Shown: positions 19,777 to 33,017, counted from the stretch's first letter. The stretch is DNA of 64,000 bases from Anseranas semipalmata (GCA_013399115.1 VXAA01001148.1:17984-81983); one strand, 5' to 3'. Numbers and translations are program-made. Notes: generated by a model from the sequence alone, not told the origin.

Positions 19777-22339
19777 ACTTTGCAGCAACCTGGAGGCCTC
19801 GCATCCCTGAAGGAGGAGCTGGACGCAGGGCCAGACGCTCTCATGCTGCCCTTGTTGTGCTTTTCTTCCCCAGATGGATGCACGGGACCCTTTGTCAGAA
19901 GCGTGTCTGCGCGGAGCCGAGAGCAGCGAGCCTGGGTTTGAGCCCTGCGGCAGAGGCAGCGCTCGCGGGCACCAGCAGCTGTGGGCAGCGGGAAGCACGG
20001 GCTGCTGTGCGCATCCGCGCCCTCGCGTGTGTTATGGGGATGCAAGAAGAAAGCCTGGGAAAACCAAAAAGCATTAGGTTAAGATGGGCCTTTAAAGAAG
20101 CTTCCTCCCCCAGCTCGGCGGTGACGCTCTCGCACTCTGCTTTGGGCTGGAACAGCAGCTTCTGTGCTTTGCTGAGCCCCTTCGATGGCAATGTTGGGGT
20201 TCAGGAGCCTGCTTTTCCTCCTGGAAGAGACGAGGAGATCCGTGCGCGGTGAGCTAGGCGAGCTCTCCTCCCTCACCACACGACAGCTGAAATAGATGTT
20301 TCTTTCTCTAGAACGATGTTGCTATTGACAAAAGTACGTAGGCACCCACCCACTCGTAAATAACTCAGTTCTCTCCGAACAGAGCTGGTCTTTGCCGTAA
20401 TTCCCGCAGTGCCCTGAGCGATGGGGCTGTCTGTGCTGCAGCAAGCGCCCTGCTGCGCTCCAGGCGGCCCGGCAGCGCCCGGGCTTCAGCTGAGTCACGG
20501 TGTCAGGTTGCTCGGAGCATCCATTGCGAGCCGTTCTCACCAGCCTGGGTGGAGAAGCTGCTCCAGCTCCAAGGAACAAAATACTTCGGCTCCTCACGCT
20601 CAGCTGCACGCCCAGCCTGTCAGCACGTAGCGCTCACAGGAGCCGGGAAACACGGGCACTCACCGCGTCCTCTCCCGACCGCTACCGATGCCAGGGGCCC
20701 TTTCCTCTTTCACCAGGCTTCCAGCAAGGAGAATTCCAGCACCCAAGCGGCAGCAGCCAACCTGTGTACAAACGGTAGCGCTCATCGCCCCGCGTGGTTT
20801 TTCCGCGCTGGACCAACGGGGCAAACCCCGAGCCCGGCTCTCCGCAGGTGTGGGGTGCCCCAGGCGGGGACATGAGGCACGGGCAGAACAGCCCGCCCGG
20901 CAGCGCGGGTCCTGGCAGCACCCGCCATCCCTCCCTGTTCATCCCGCCGCCCGCTGCTGCTTCCTCGGCTGCCCGCAGCCCCAGCACGGAGCATGGCCTG
21001 CATGGGCACCCCCAGGGCACGGCCGCAGCACCCACGTGTTTTCAAGGAACCAATAGTAGCCACCCTCCACTGCACATCGTTATACATACGTACATGTATA
21101 AAATAGCGATTTTATGCCGTCTCTTTGTTTAGCAGCTTTAAATGCTTTAAAATTAATGGCCTGTAAATATTAGAACCAGACGCAATCACTGCTCCCTTCT
21201 GCAAGCTGCCTCCGCACAACATCAGGATGCAATTTCTGCTATTTCATTCAGCTCCCCTCAGCTGTCCTGGCAGAAAAGCAGATATTTCTAAACAAACATT
21301 AGTGTTTAAAAATATGCTGATTGTTTTCAGCTAAATGTATTTTCAGCGATAAATAAATGGCAACAATACAGCGAAGCACCCCACTCGTGCAGTTTTTGGG
21401 CCTGTGCAGTGGGGCGTCGGTGCGCCAGCCTTTCCTTAACAATAGACTTCCTTTTCTTGAGCTGCTCCTCCAGTTTTGGCCCGATTTTCCTCTCTGAACA
21501 AGAGGCTGTCTGTAGTCAACTGCTAGAGCAGAGATTATCTCTCCATTCTTTGTGCCTGAGCACTCTGGCTGGGAAGCCCCTAGGGATTACCACAGGATCG
21601 CTTGGTAATAAATCGCTGTATTTGTAATATTTGGTTACAAATCGCATCCTAATGCTCTTTAATAACTGGGCATGTTTACCATACAAACACGAAACTTTGC
21701 TTTCATCACAATCTTGCCAAGATTTGTTCCAACCTATCTTTTGATCTAGCCCTATGAGGAACCTTACAAGCAGCACTTACATCGACGTCCTTTCATCACT
21801 CTGCCAAACGAAGTTGCTGCTTCTCCTTTCCCAGACTAAAGCCCGGTTCTCTGTGGCAGCGCACGGGGAATTTGGTACACAGCCTTGCCAGCAAAGCCGT
21901 GAGCAGAGCGAGAGCTGATCTATTCCGCTCCCAGGTTCCCTCACTGGGCAGCAGCGCCGCAGCAGTGGAACTGCGGGGTTTTAAGGCATGGGGACTCGCG
22001 TGGCCGGGGTTCCCGGGTGTCCCCGGCCCCAGCCCTTCCTCTGGGCACAGCGCGGGGACCTGGTGGTGGTCGCTGCCGGAACATGGCCCCACAGGCTTTG
22101 CCAGAAGACCAGCAGAGTTTGTTTCGGTTTCTAAATACGTCAGAAAAGTTTCTTGGGTGACCCGCTGGCCAACTTGAAATATTCCTTCGCTTTCCCGGTG
22201 CTTGAAGTGCCTGTTCCATGATTAAGGGCTAAAATGGGTGAGGAAGGGCGATGCCGAGCTGCTTCTGTGCCAGACAAAGAAAAGAAGAGTAACCTCTGCT
22301 AAAATAGACAAAGTCATTCTCGGAGGAAGTGATTATTTT
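19777..22339. other. Intergenic; GC-rich to 21.0 kb then AT-richer; nothing recognised
   Basis: No gene family, RNA gene or transposon was identified. GC-rich sequence with many overlapping meaningless open frames runs to about 21.05 kb. It then gives way to AT-rich sequence (21.06-21.8 kb) and mixed sequence. The change in composition is abrupt. Confidence 0.5.
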
Positions 22340-22910
22340 CTCTAATCAACACAGTGACGTTTTACAGTCACAGCAATAATTCCAGTCACAGCTTTTTCCC
22401 CGTTAAAGGGAAACCAAGAGCGCTGCACCCCTCTGTCCCCTTCATCCTCGAGCCCACGGCCGCACTCCCACCACACGGCCCGGTCCAGCAGCTCTCCGGA
22501 CGGGCCCTTTTCCTCTCCCCCGCAGCGCCGTACCGCGCCTTGCCGCCACGTGCCCATTTCCATTTCCTCGCCTGCCCCTGCACAGCTGATCTGGAGGAGT
22601 CGGAGCAGCCCTGGGGGTTTCCACCCCGCTGCTGCAGCTGGTGACGGCGCTGGAGGAGGTGGCCCAGGGCCAGCGTCGCTGCGGGGATCAGCCTGCTGGG
22701 TGAGAGCCCCGGGATCGCCGCACGCGCCCCGGACGCGCATGCGCCAGACAGGGCAGACTTTGCACTCGTCTTCAGGAGCCCGAAGCGCGGGCGCGAGGCT
22801 GCAGGGCTCCGCTTCTCCAGCTCTAGAGGGACCACTGAGCCCAGGCTGAGCACACAGCCCGCTTCCTCCGTTCCTGCTTTCGCAAGAGACGTGGCCTCGT
22901 TTTGCAACCT
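22340..22910. promoter_or_regulatory. Isolated CpG island-like block
   Basis: A compact GC/CpG-rich block is bordered by AT-rich sequence on both sides, densest at about 22680-22810. It includes an NRF1-type palindrome. CpG islands with such sites are typical promoters, but I find no clear first exon, so it may be a promoter of an unannotated or non-coding transcript, an enhancer, or neutral. Confidence 0.4.
22735..22744. promoter_or_regulatory. NRF1-type palindrome
   Basis: GCGCATGCGC is a perfect palindrome with flanks CGCGCATGCGCC, agreeing with the NRF1 consensus YGCGCAYGCGCR except at the last base. NRF1 binds such sites in CpG-island promoters. It is the only perfect copy I noticed in the window. 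Confidence 0.55.
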
Positions 22911-24545
22911 CTGAGCTAGTGCCCCCTGTTTAACAAGCCTCTGTTACCAACCTACGTTCATTCATTAATTCTCAGGCTGTTCTTATTCCATCCCCTTTCT
23001 AATAACATTGCATTCTCACCAATGCTTATTTGGGATGACTGTGGGAAGATTTTGAAACCAGATATAGGCTTGGCAAAATATTCATTATGACTGTGGCTCA
23101 TCTTCCCAACCAAGAAATTGCATATTCCCCCAGTGCTCCAAATCTGCTTCCATTTGCTGAAACAGCAATTTGACTTTTAAGTCATTTGGCTCTTCTCAAT
23201 GGTTTGACATTTTACTTCTCAGGTTTCCTGAGGAATTTGTTGCAGACTAATACTTAATCATGCTCTGTAGGGTGACAGCTCAAGTTCAGCAAAAATACTC
23301 AGATCTGGATTCATTTAATTCGAAAGCAGATGCTTTCCCAAAGCAATGGACTTATTTAGGTACTAATTTTAGGGAAATGTTTGGGCTGGTTACAACCAGC
23401 ACTATTCTGTCAGCATGTGAAGCTATGTGTAGCACGTTCCCGACAGTTATGACAAACTGATTAGTCCTTATTCTCTCTTCCAAAGGCTCCATGGCCAAGT
23501 AAAGGAGACAATAGGCATCGGAGTCTGTTCTCAGACAGAGAATTAATCCATTGACTTTCAAAACCGCTTTGGGGCTGACACTGACAGAAATTGTCCATTA
23601 AGAGAATATGGGAGGGATGTCCACATGGGATACAACTTCAAACAGAGCGCTCCCTTTCCAAAACTCTCTCTACAATGAGAGATTCATACAGCTAAAAATA
23701 AAAGGTTTTCTGCTAGCTAAAGCAAGCACTGTGAAGGTTTCCAAGTGCTCTGTTAGCAGGATCTGAACATTGTCCTTGCTTCATCCAGTTTCATTTGGAG
23801 TTTACATAAACCACAAGCAGTTCACTAGCTTTTGCTAAAATCTTTAAACAGCGATTTAGTAACGACATGGGCCTCTAAGAACTGCACCCAGCAAAGGCTC
23901 TTCCTATCAGGAGAATAACAACAGTAGTTTCTTTCATGGACTGTGGACGTTCCTCCTTGAAAGGGGTGGCCTGAATGTCACCCCTCAAGGGTGTGCTAAC
24001 AATGCCTTAAATAAGCCATTCCACTCGTCTGGGTGCTGCCTGACCCCAGAGCTTTTCAAGTCCCTGTTGCCTCTGCAATTTCTCCTGGTACCTCCTTACC
24101 TTACATTTCAGGTTTAATCAGTCCTGTGTATCTTCAGCCAGCCAGCTACTCACAGATCTGCTTGAATAACTTCAGAACTTGGGCTGTTTGAGGCCTGGAG
24201 GATTTTTTATTAAGCAGCAACAGTAGCACATATTTCATTATGATGTGAAATGACCTTTTGGGATTGTTTTTAATTTTGGAAAGAATTCTTGAGTCATTTC
24301 AAACTTTCAAGCCAACTGCTTTTTCATTTTCATATGGCATCTTTGTGTTCCTAAAGGTTTGCTTGCTGGCATCTGTCACCAACATATTCAGCTATACTCT
24401 TAAATTAGTTGATTGAGACTCAGCTTTCCGATCTTCTGCCTTCATGACTCTCTTGTAATCTTTTTAGCTCCTTCCCTAGGATTCATTTTTTCCCAAGCTC
24501 TCTCCATCTGTAAGATTCTCTGTTTATTGACTAATGCTGGCACTG

Positions 24546-24569
24546 AAGACTTCTATTTATAGAAGTCTT
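24546..24569. repeat. Perfect inverted repeat (10-bp arms, 4-base loop)
   Basis: AAGACTTCTA at 24546-24555 pairs with TAGAAGTCTT at 24560-24569 around the loop TTTA. It is immediately followed by a 15-bp tandem repeat. Confidence 0.85.
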
Positions 24570-24612
24570 TATCACTTATTTCTTTATCACTTATTTCTTT
24601 ATTGCTTATTTT
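24568..24612 (+). repeat. 15-bp tandem repeat (3 copies)
   Basis: The unit TTTATCACTTATTTC occurs twice without change (24568-24582, 24583-24597) and once as TTTATTGCTTATTTT (24598-24612). The first copy overlaps the right arm of the adjacent hairpin. Confidence 0.85.
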
Positions 24613-27104
24613 GTGGCATTTCATGCCCATAATTTTCCCAGCTGCTGGAAACCTTCAAATAAAATAACTTGGGAGTAGGTTAGATGAGGGGGGCTTTGGT
24701 TCCTTCAGAATTTGGTTTTTTCCCCTTAAAGGCAATCTTTGACAGAGATACTACTTCACAGTTAAGTGCTGCTAACAGAGATTCATTTAGCTTACCAAAA
24801 ACTTGAAAACAGTTGAGTTGGACTATTTGGTTGCCTGGATCATTGTCTGGAGAATGCTCCCTATATTTCCAAAGACATTCAATTCACAGAGGTGTGCCTA
24901 AACGTTCCTTAATTTTCTGCCTGTCAACTGCCATGCTATTTTCTATGATAATTTCTCCTGACTGCAAAAATCACCAAAATGATACTTAACAAAGTCCCCA
25001 GCAACTCTCCCTTGCTGCTTCCCGCCTGCTCCCCCAGGACGCGTTTTACCCCCGACCCCTGGAACGCGCGGGGGCTCGCTCTCAGCCTTCTCGCTGAATT
25101 TAACTTCTGCAATGGTCAGACCTTCTACAGTCTTCTGCCCTTCCTCTCCCCTCCTTCCTTTTCTGAATTCCACTGCTTGCCAAGATTTTTTTCATCATCT
25201 TATCATTATTTTCCATGCTTTGTATGAACGATTTGGATTTCTATTCCAAGCAACTGGAGTGCATCCCCCATCGCTTAAAGTCTCACATTTTTGGAAGATG
25301 AATAAGAATATAAATGGGAATTCTCACCCATAGTAATGAGAGCTGCTGTCATTTCCCCCAGCTCTCGTTTCTTTTTACAGTGAGAGCAGAAGGATATGTG
25401 GAAAAAAAAAAAAAAAGCCATTTGTGGCCTTTGAGCATAAGCTTTGGATATTGCCTGTATTTTTTTCCCTACTGGCGATGATGAAATTTCACAGTCAGGT
25501 CTCCAGGTCTGCTATGAAGTCCCAAGAGAAAAAAGAGTCTTCTAGAAGCGCTGTTTACTTTGTCTCTTCCAGAAAGCTTGGGTTTAACAACACTGTAATT
25601 AAATTTTTATATGACAGATCGAGTTTCATCCTTCAGCATTTTCAAGCAACATTTAATTCTAATGTCATCCCTCCTCTGTTTCATATATAATGCAAGTAGC
25701 TCTCTGCTGCAGCCATGTCACGCAGCACACTGATGCGCTTTCACTTTTCTCCTTTGGGCCAGTTTCTAGCAGTTACGCCCTCACCCCAGCCAGCGCCTTC
25801 CTTTTCTTTTCTTACTGCAATTTTGGATGTGAGATAATTCCTCAGAGATCACCTCTCCAACCGCAGCCTCGGGGCTTCGCTGATTTTCTCTGGCTCGTAT
25901 ATTCCACTCTGTTTTGGCAGCCAGGGTTTGGGAGCAGATTCAGAAAACCTCTCCAATTGCAAGCCTGAAAAACTCGTCTCAGTGAGGTAACCCATTTGAA
26001 TGTTTTGGAAGGTCCATCTTCTGCAGCCCGGTACTGCCCGCTCAGGTGCTGGGCGGCCGGTTCAGTCCCGCACACCTGGTGGGTGCCGAGGGGCTTGCGG
26101 GGACCGTCCCGGACTCGCCAAACGGCTTCTCGTGAGGCTCCCACCTGACACTGCAGGGCTGGCCCGCACGCACATCGGGATCTCTGCCTTCTGTGCTGCA
26201 CCTGAATGGTCTGTGCTTGACACACGGACTGTACTGCTGCCTCCTTTAGCTCGCGCTGCAGGGGGAAGAAGCTTTTGATCAAGAAGGGATGAGCTCTGGC
26301 CTTGCTGCTAATGTGACACTGCCTTTAATCCACGCAGAGGGTGTGCTTCTAGCCTGAAAAGATGTTTTTCATGCAATTTTCATGTGTGGCTCATATTTAA
26401 AACTAAAGCATCTAAAGGAAAGCTACACACCCTTTATTTGCATGTCTGAACTGACGAGTGTGCAAAATGGGACCAGTAGTGGCTGCACAGCAGTGGATGA
26501 GCATCATGCATACAGTCTTTCCAGCCCACAGGTCCTTCAGAGGCTTCATGCAAATGGGCTAGCTGCCCAAATGGAAAATAAAAAACAGAAAATGCCCTGG
26601 GAATTCTGCAGACAGCTGAAGTGCTCTCAGCCATGTCCATGAACCAAGGGGAATTTCATGGGAGTCAGGTTTCTAAAGTGACTGTGTCATTTCAGAAAGG
26701 GAACCTGGCCATTACTGTCGCTGTCCCGACTTCTATCTACTCATGAGCAAAAGGAACAACAAGATCTTAGAGAGTTAAAAGAAATATGATGAAGTATAAT
26801 GACAGTACTGGAACACTGGTGAGTGATGTAGGAGATGTATGTGAATGGTAAAACCTTGCCAAAGACAATACCCATAGTACTGTCACATCCCACCATAGCA
26901 AGGAAGTTGAAGAAGTCAAGAGAGTTCACCAAAAGTAGGGCGGGCAGCCATGGAGGAGAGAAGAGCACCCGATGAGAGATTGAGGGATTGGCCGTGCTTA
27001 CCTCAGATAAAAGGAAAGTCAGAAATGATGTGATGGAAGCAGAGAAAATACTGAATAGCCTAGAGAAGGTACAGCAGGAGCAGCTTTCCATTTCTTTTTT
27101 GTTG

Positions 27105-27440
27105 TAACACAAAAACAAAGGAATTAGAAAGCAGCACATTCCAAACCATTAATTTGCACATGTACCATTACTCTGGGTAACTCGTTGCCACAAGAAAGTG
27201 TTGCCACTGGCTTATTACAACTCAGAAAGGGAGTGGACCGTTGGGTCCCAAGAATGTCTAGAGTAGTCATAAGGAGTGGTATGGAAAGGTTATTAAATCT
27301 CATGTCCCAGAGCTTTGAAGAGGCCAGCAATGAGAGCGCAGGGTGAGACTCAACGTGAGGAGATCACCCCTACTGCGGTCTGGCAAATTGACTGCGCCCG
27401 TTTCTGCACGCCTGGCACCAGCTACCACCAGCGACGAGGT
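27105..27440 (+). mobile_element. Degenerate ancient CR1-type LINE 3' region
   Basis: The series of blocks resembles the 3' part of old amniote CR1 copies. First comes an A-rich piece with AAAGGAATTAGAAAGCAGCAC. Next is GGTAACTCGTTGCCACAAGA, the equivalent of the 'tggaactcattgccacaaga' segment. Then come CTCATGTCCCAGAGC and GGAGATCACCCCTACTGCGG. Last is a TTTCTGCACGCCTGGCACCAG segment. It is far more diverged than the other CR1 copies here and lacks the ATTCTRTG tail. The upstream limit is uncertain and may reach about 26750. Confidence 0.6.
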
Positions 27441-30400
27441 GATGTGAAAAGATGTGAGGTTTGGTTGCCTTTCACAATTCCTTCGTTTTGTCCAAGCAAT
27501 GACATCTCTCAGAAAAGAGGCATAGCAGTCCTCCAGATACCCATGTCCTTCGTCTCACCACCCTCAGATCTGCTCCTTCCAGCCTCTAGGTGAGCGATCT
27601 AAACTTTCCCTGCTGGTGCTTACTGTGCCTTATCTTGTACCTGACCAGACGAGGAAGGAAGAGAACGGTAAAATTAAAACAAACTAGGTCCTGGCCCCTG
27701 AGACACTCTCCTGGTAGGCGAGGGATCTGACTTGCAGAAAACTTCGTGCAGACCTGCAGGGCCCCATGGAGCAGGGCTCTTTGCAGACTGCTTTTTCCCA
27801 GAACAGTCTTCTTCTGTCTCATCACACAGTTTTTGTCAGTCCCGGTTACATGCCCCGTCTAGTTCAGGCTGGAAGCTCCTTGGGGCCCAGAGACCTCTCA
27901 CCCTCTCTTGTCCCCAGAGTGTCCTGTGCACCAGAAGCAGGACAGAAATAGCAAATCACAATCAAAGTCACCAGGAGTAATTTGTGAGCTGCACAGAAAG
28001 GGAGAAAACGGCTGCGGCTTCACTGGGGATAGCTGCACAGGGCATGATCAAAATCCCCTCTCTCACCCACTTAGTAGTTTGAGGAGAATAATTTTATTGA
28101 AAGGCAAATCCTTTAATCTCCAGATATAAATCAACGGAATGGCAGAATTACTTAGGATGGAGTATATCATATAGGGCATGTACTGTATGTCTTTTCCCTT
28201 TAAACAAACATGGGCCCTCCAGCTGTTAACCTATTTATAAAAGGTAACTCAAGGCTACACAGAGACTCCTGAGGACATTTCCATTCTGTCATTACAGCAG
28301 AGACTCGATTTTTCTGCTTCAGAGGAATTGGGCATGGTTTATGGAGGCCCAGGCTAGAGAAGGGAGCAGCTGGATGCTAAAAGCCCTCTCCAGCGCAGAG
28401 GAGCAGGATTAAGTCCCCTAGAAGGCCAGGCTGCCCTGCGCTTCCCAGGGTAGGGCTCTGCTTAAAGAACACCACGAGCATCAGCTCCTGCATCACAACA
28501 AGCCCGCGCACCCTGACGTCTGCAGGTTCTCCTCTTCCAGGGCAGGAATCCAGGCGCTGCGTGCGGGAATTGGGAAGTGCCCTGCGCCCCGTGTCGCCTA
28601 CAGCAGGGCCTAGGATGCAGGCTGGCAGCCAGAGCTGCGCTTTTCCTGCCAGTGCTGCCGGGACTGCAGAGCCCCAGAAGTGGTTCTCGCCCAGCCCCAG
28701 CGCAGCGCCGCAGCCACCCTCCTCCTCCTCCGCGGCCCCACGCACCAGGGACAGTGACGGACAGAGCCCAGATCAGGAGATCACGGGGTGTGCCAGCTGC
28801 AAGGCAAATCTCATGACCGGTCAGAGGGACTTGACGGGTCTCTGGGATGGCAGGGATCCCTGGCCAAAATTCCATGCCTTCCATTATGCTGGAGTCAGCT
28901 TTGATGAGCAAACAGCCCTGGCTGGCTGGCTAATATCTGCCAGTGACCCACAAATGCTTTTGTTGTCGCCGGAGCAGTGTCCTGCCTAGCTCTGACTAGC
29001 TAGCTTCTTCTTGCATCCTGATTCATGATAGGGAAGTGGACGTGAAATGAAGACTGCGGCATGGGAGTGAAAGTTGCAGGCTAGTTTTATAAGAGTATTC
29101 AAATTCTCCAAGATGCTGTCAGGCGTTCACTTTCAAAAGCATACAGACACCTACATTTCCTGGAAATGAGAGACTGTTGGGTGCTGCTGTAAGTGTTGCA
29201 GTAATTCACTGCTCCACGTAAACACTTCATAGCTCTGGTCCAACTTTTTTTTTTATATATATATATAGAGTTCAGGTTCACTACTTACTGACTGCCACTC
29301 TGCCGAGCACTCATTTTTGGAAATGACCCCTCCAAAGGCTCTGCTGCATGTTTGAAATGAGTGAGAGATCAGAAGAATGACAGCGAACCCCTCAGCAACA
29401 AGCAGCTCTGAAAGCAGCATCCCTGTGGAGGATGGACAAACCCCAGCAGCCTGCCTCCCGAGCACTTCTCATGTTAGGTATTCACCTTCGGCTATCATGT
29501 CGTATACTTTGAGGAGTGAATGACAAACCCTTGATAAATGGGCAAGAAAGCTGTACAGCTCTTTCTCTCCAAGACATTTGCTGTCAATGCCCTGCAATCA
29601 GCAGAGCCAAACCCTGCCACATTACCAGGCATCCTTAATTTGCCCTGGCTCCCATCAAAGTGGAGATGAATACACATTTGCCAGAAATGAGCTCTTGCTT
29701 TCCAGCTCTCTCAGTGCTCCCGAGTGACTCATGAGATACGAATCAGGCCTATGCTTAGAGCAGCCCAGCTTCTGGCCTGCTCCACCTGCCCTGCCGGGCT
29801 CACGGGGCTGCCCAGGAGTGACTCTTTGGGGAGATGAGCTGGTCCCCTTCCCTCTCCCCCATCCACTTTCACTGTCTGGCTTGACGAAAGGGCTGAGCCA
29901 TTGCCTACTAAGCTTCTCTCCCTCTGCCTCCCTCACAAAAAATAAAATAATCTCCCTCTCTATTGCGAGGACTTGTAGCACCTTGTAGATTTTGGCTGCC
30001 ATGTCATGAGGAAAGTGGTTCTTGCTGCTTTCTCTTTCGGGCCACGTGCAGATGAGAAAGGACTTGGGGAGTCTGGAAAGGCAGCTGGAAAAGCAAATGG
30101 AGAAGAAGGTTATATTATTTTGAGGGATAAACAAAGATAAATTAAATGCTCTGAAGTTTTGCATAGGGGAAGCACATAGAAAAGCAACAAATAAAGTCTG
30201 TCCTTAAGTTGCTCCCAGAATGCAAAGAGCAGACTTTAGATTTTAAGTGAAAACAGGGAGGTTTCATATTAAATAGTGCCCCACAAAACTTGTGCTGAGC
30301 TTGGGGAGGTTAATAAAATAGCCATCAGCTTTCTGGGCAAACTAGGCTTGTAAGCGCAGTACCAACCAAGGGAACATGTCAGTCAGTTGTTCACCTTGAA

Positions 30401-32775
30401 ACAAGCCCAGCTGGGATTTCAGCCTGCCTTTACATTGATGGTTTCTGAAGAGTTACAGGAATTTATCTGTGTGGAGAAGAGATGTAGCTTGTATTATATA
30501 TTGTTCTTCCTTCTGTTCAGGAACAAGTTATCCTGTTCTTCAGATGTAAGCTGAGCTATAAGACACTCTCTTCCATCGCGCTCCTTCCAATGCCAACCAT
30601 AAAAATATGACTTCAGCTTCAGTTGAAGCAAGACAGGATGTAAGGAAATCAGGAAGCCCAATTCTTCGTGTAATGAGAAGCTATGCATAATAGGACAGAA
30701 CAAACAAAGCAGCCTAAGATGTAAGGAATATGTCATGCAGAACAAAGAGGAAGCTGTAGATGGGGATGAGACAAGCAAAAGAATCTGTTCTCAGCTAGCA
30801 ATGCATATGGAAGAGTAGTGATGGGAGAGAGCTGTCTGGACAGTGGTGTTATGGGCCATAGAAACAGATTTATTTCATTTCTGTAGGAGGAGAAAAAGCA
30901 CAGCTTTTGGGCTTCTGTTAGCCCACAGTTTATAAATATTCATGTTTCACAAATTCCACGTGCAATGAAATACGGATGTTTGGATTACGGTGGGCAGTGG
31001 CCTGCTGTAACATATAGTTTAGAATGGACACACCTATCATTAAAAAAGTAAAGGGCTGCCACCTGCTCTGATTTATGATAGTTAGGTGTGCTTGGCTGGG
31101 ACTAGGGTGTTATCAAAGCTGTGGCTTGACAGAGTGAAGTCTGGAAACTTCTGTCTCCTTAAAACGCCAATGGTCTGGCTCTTGTGTGACCAGCATGCAT
31201 TGAAGGCTAGGCTTTGGACTCTGACATTTTCCTTTTGGGGGATAAATTCAGTGTTTGGTGAACAAACAGAAGTTCTTTTTAGAGCCAAAAGCAGGTCAGC
31301 CCAGTGGTCAGATATACTGCCTAGTGTGGCACTGATGTAACCCACTACTTTTTGTTGTATTACAGAGTCTGCTCCACAGGCACAGGAATTACTGTTCTGC
31401 ACCAGAACAAGGGTCTACCCCACCTCTGACAGGACCTAGCAGAAAGGCTCCAGAGAACAGAGGTGGATTTACCAAGGAGACAGGGATCTTTAAGCCTATG
31501 CTGATCTGAAGCCCTGGATAGGCTGGGACAGCCCTGAAATTCAAACCGTCGCCTGGTCCTCCCAAAGCAAGCTATTAGGAAGCTATTTTATCTCAGAGCT
31601 TAAAAATAGCACATGGTATAAGCAGTTGTTATATATATGCCTTTCATCAGGACATGGGATTTCCCCCTATCTTGCCCTTGCAAGCTGCAGCCCTGGAAAC
31701 GCACCCCGTTCTCAAGTTTGGCAGGAGGGGGGCAGGCAGAAGCTGCACCTTAACTCTACATGGATGGGGTGTGCCCCTTCCCACAGCCTGATGCAGAGGG
31801 TGTTCCCTCCCTGAAGTGACCAGACAGAAGAGACACACCTATTTTTGTTTTAATTTAGTCACCACACTTTGATTTTTTTATCTAGCAGGCCAATGTGTCA
31901 CATGCTCTCATGAAATTTAGTAGCTCTGTAACTCCCTCTGGCCAGATGAGTGACACACACACCCCTGGGGCATATGCACTTTGCTGTCAACAGACAGGGA
32001 TGATCTCCTGTCCCCTCCTGGATGAACTCACATAATAGGTTGCAATGGCTTAAACCATGAAGCTGAACATTCCTCCTGCATGGTTGTTGTCATTGTACCA
32101 ATATTTGATGGTCTCACCTTTCTCCTATCTGCTCCCTAGGGAGTTCCAGCCATGCGCACTACCACTATGCCTGCTGTAAAATGCATGCTCTTTCATCAGT
32201 GACCATCTGTACATTTCATCACTATAACTTGTTCTCCTGTCTTTCTCCTGCCCTGCATGCAAAGAGGGTCATACGTCTGGACCTGAAGGGCCATGGTGGA
32301 ATCTAAGCAAAAGCGCCAGTGGTGTCTGTCATTCAGACACGCGGATGAGTGGGCCCTGGACATTATGTGTTAGAGCAAGAACCTCCTTCCAGCTGCCTCA
32401 CCACCTCAGGGGGTCTCCCTGTACATTATATGCATGTGTGTGCTCCTGGAAGGACATCCTCTCCCCAGCCAAGTGTAGCTCCTTCCCACTTCCATGGGAT
32501 CTCCTTCATCTTTCAGCCTTCATCCACCCTCAGACTTCTCTGTCTGTCAACAACCACCTTGGTCCCCAAAGGTGTGATGAGAAAGCTTTGCTGCCAAGAA
32601 CCAAAACGTGCCCCTTGTCACTGCGTTTCAGCACTGTACATACGGGTTGCTCACCCCTGCCTGGGGAGGGGACCCACTTTTACTACCCCCCGAGATGGCA
32701 CCAACACCAAAGCAATGGTGCAAAGGCGCCCTCACCCCTGCCAGCACCCAGAGCCTCCCCGTCGGTGCCAGACAG
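27441..32775. other. Intergenic; no gene recognised
   Basis: The composition is mixed, with a (TA)n tract at about 29254-29266. Open frames are short or compositionally biased, and 28377-28911 on the minus strand is GC-rich and low complexity. Nothing matches a protein family, tRNA or recent transposon I can recognise. Confidence 0.5.
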
Positions 32776-33017
32776 CCCCGCTCCCCTCAGCCCCATGTTC
32801 CCTCACCACATCCCCTCAGGCTCTTCCCCAACCTTCCTCACCTCAATCTCCCCTCACTGCTTCCCCTCAGCTGCCATCTCCCTTCACCGCTTCCCCTCAG
32901 CCATCTCCTTTCAGCCTCCTCTCTGCTTCCCCTCAGCCATGTCCCCTCAGCCATGTCCCCTCAGCCATGTCCCCTCAGCCCCCCCTCCTTGCCCTCAGCC
33001 CCCCCCTTGCCCTCACC
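32776..33017 (+). repeat. Pyrimidine-rich minisatellite bordering the assembly gap
   Basis: This is a C/T-rich array built from CCCCTCAGC-like units. A 14-bp unit GTCCCCTCAGCCAT is repeated at 32941-32954, 32955-32968 and (truncated) 32969-32980, with a one-mismatch copy before it at 32927-32940. The array runs into the N gap, so its true length is unknown. All plus-strand frames are open here, so the long open frames running from it through the gap are not evidence of genes. Confidence 0.8.

Larger units (their letters stand above)
22911..27104. other. AT-rich intergenic segment; no gene recognised
   Basis: This is moderately AT-rich with few CpGs and only short open frames. It carries an A-run at about 25402-25415 and the hairpin plus tandem repeat at 24546-24612. 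Part of it could be old, unrecognised repeat or conserved non-coding DNA, which cannot be told by eye. Confidence 0.5.
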
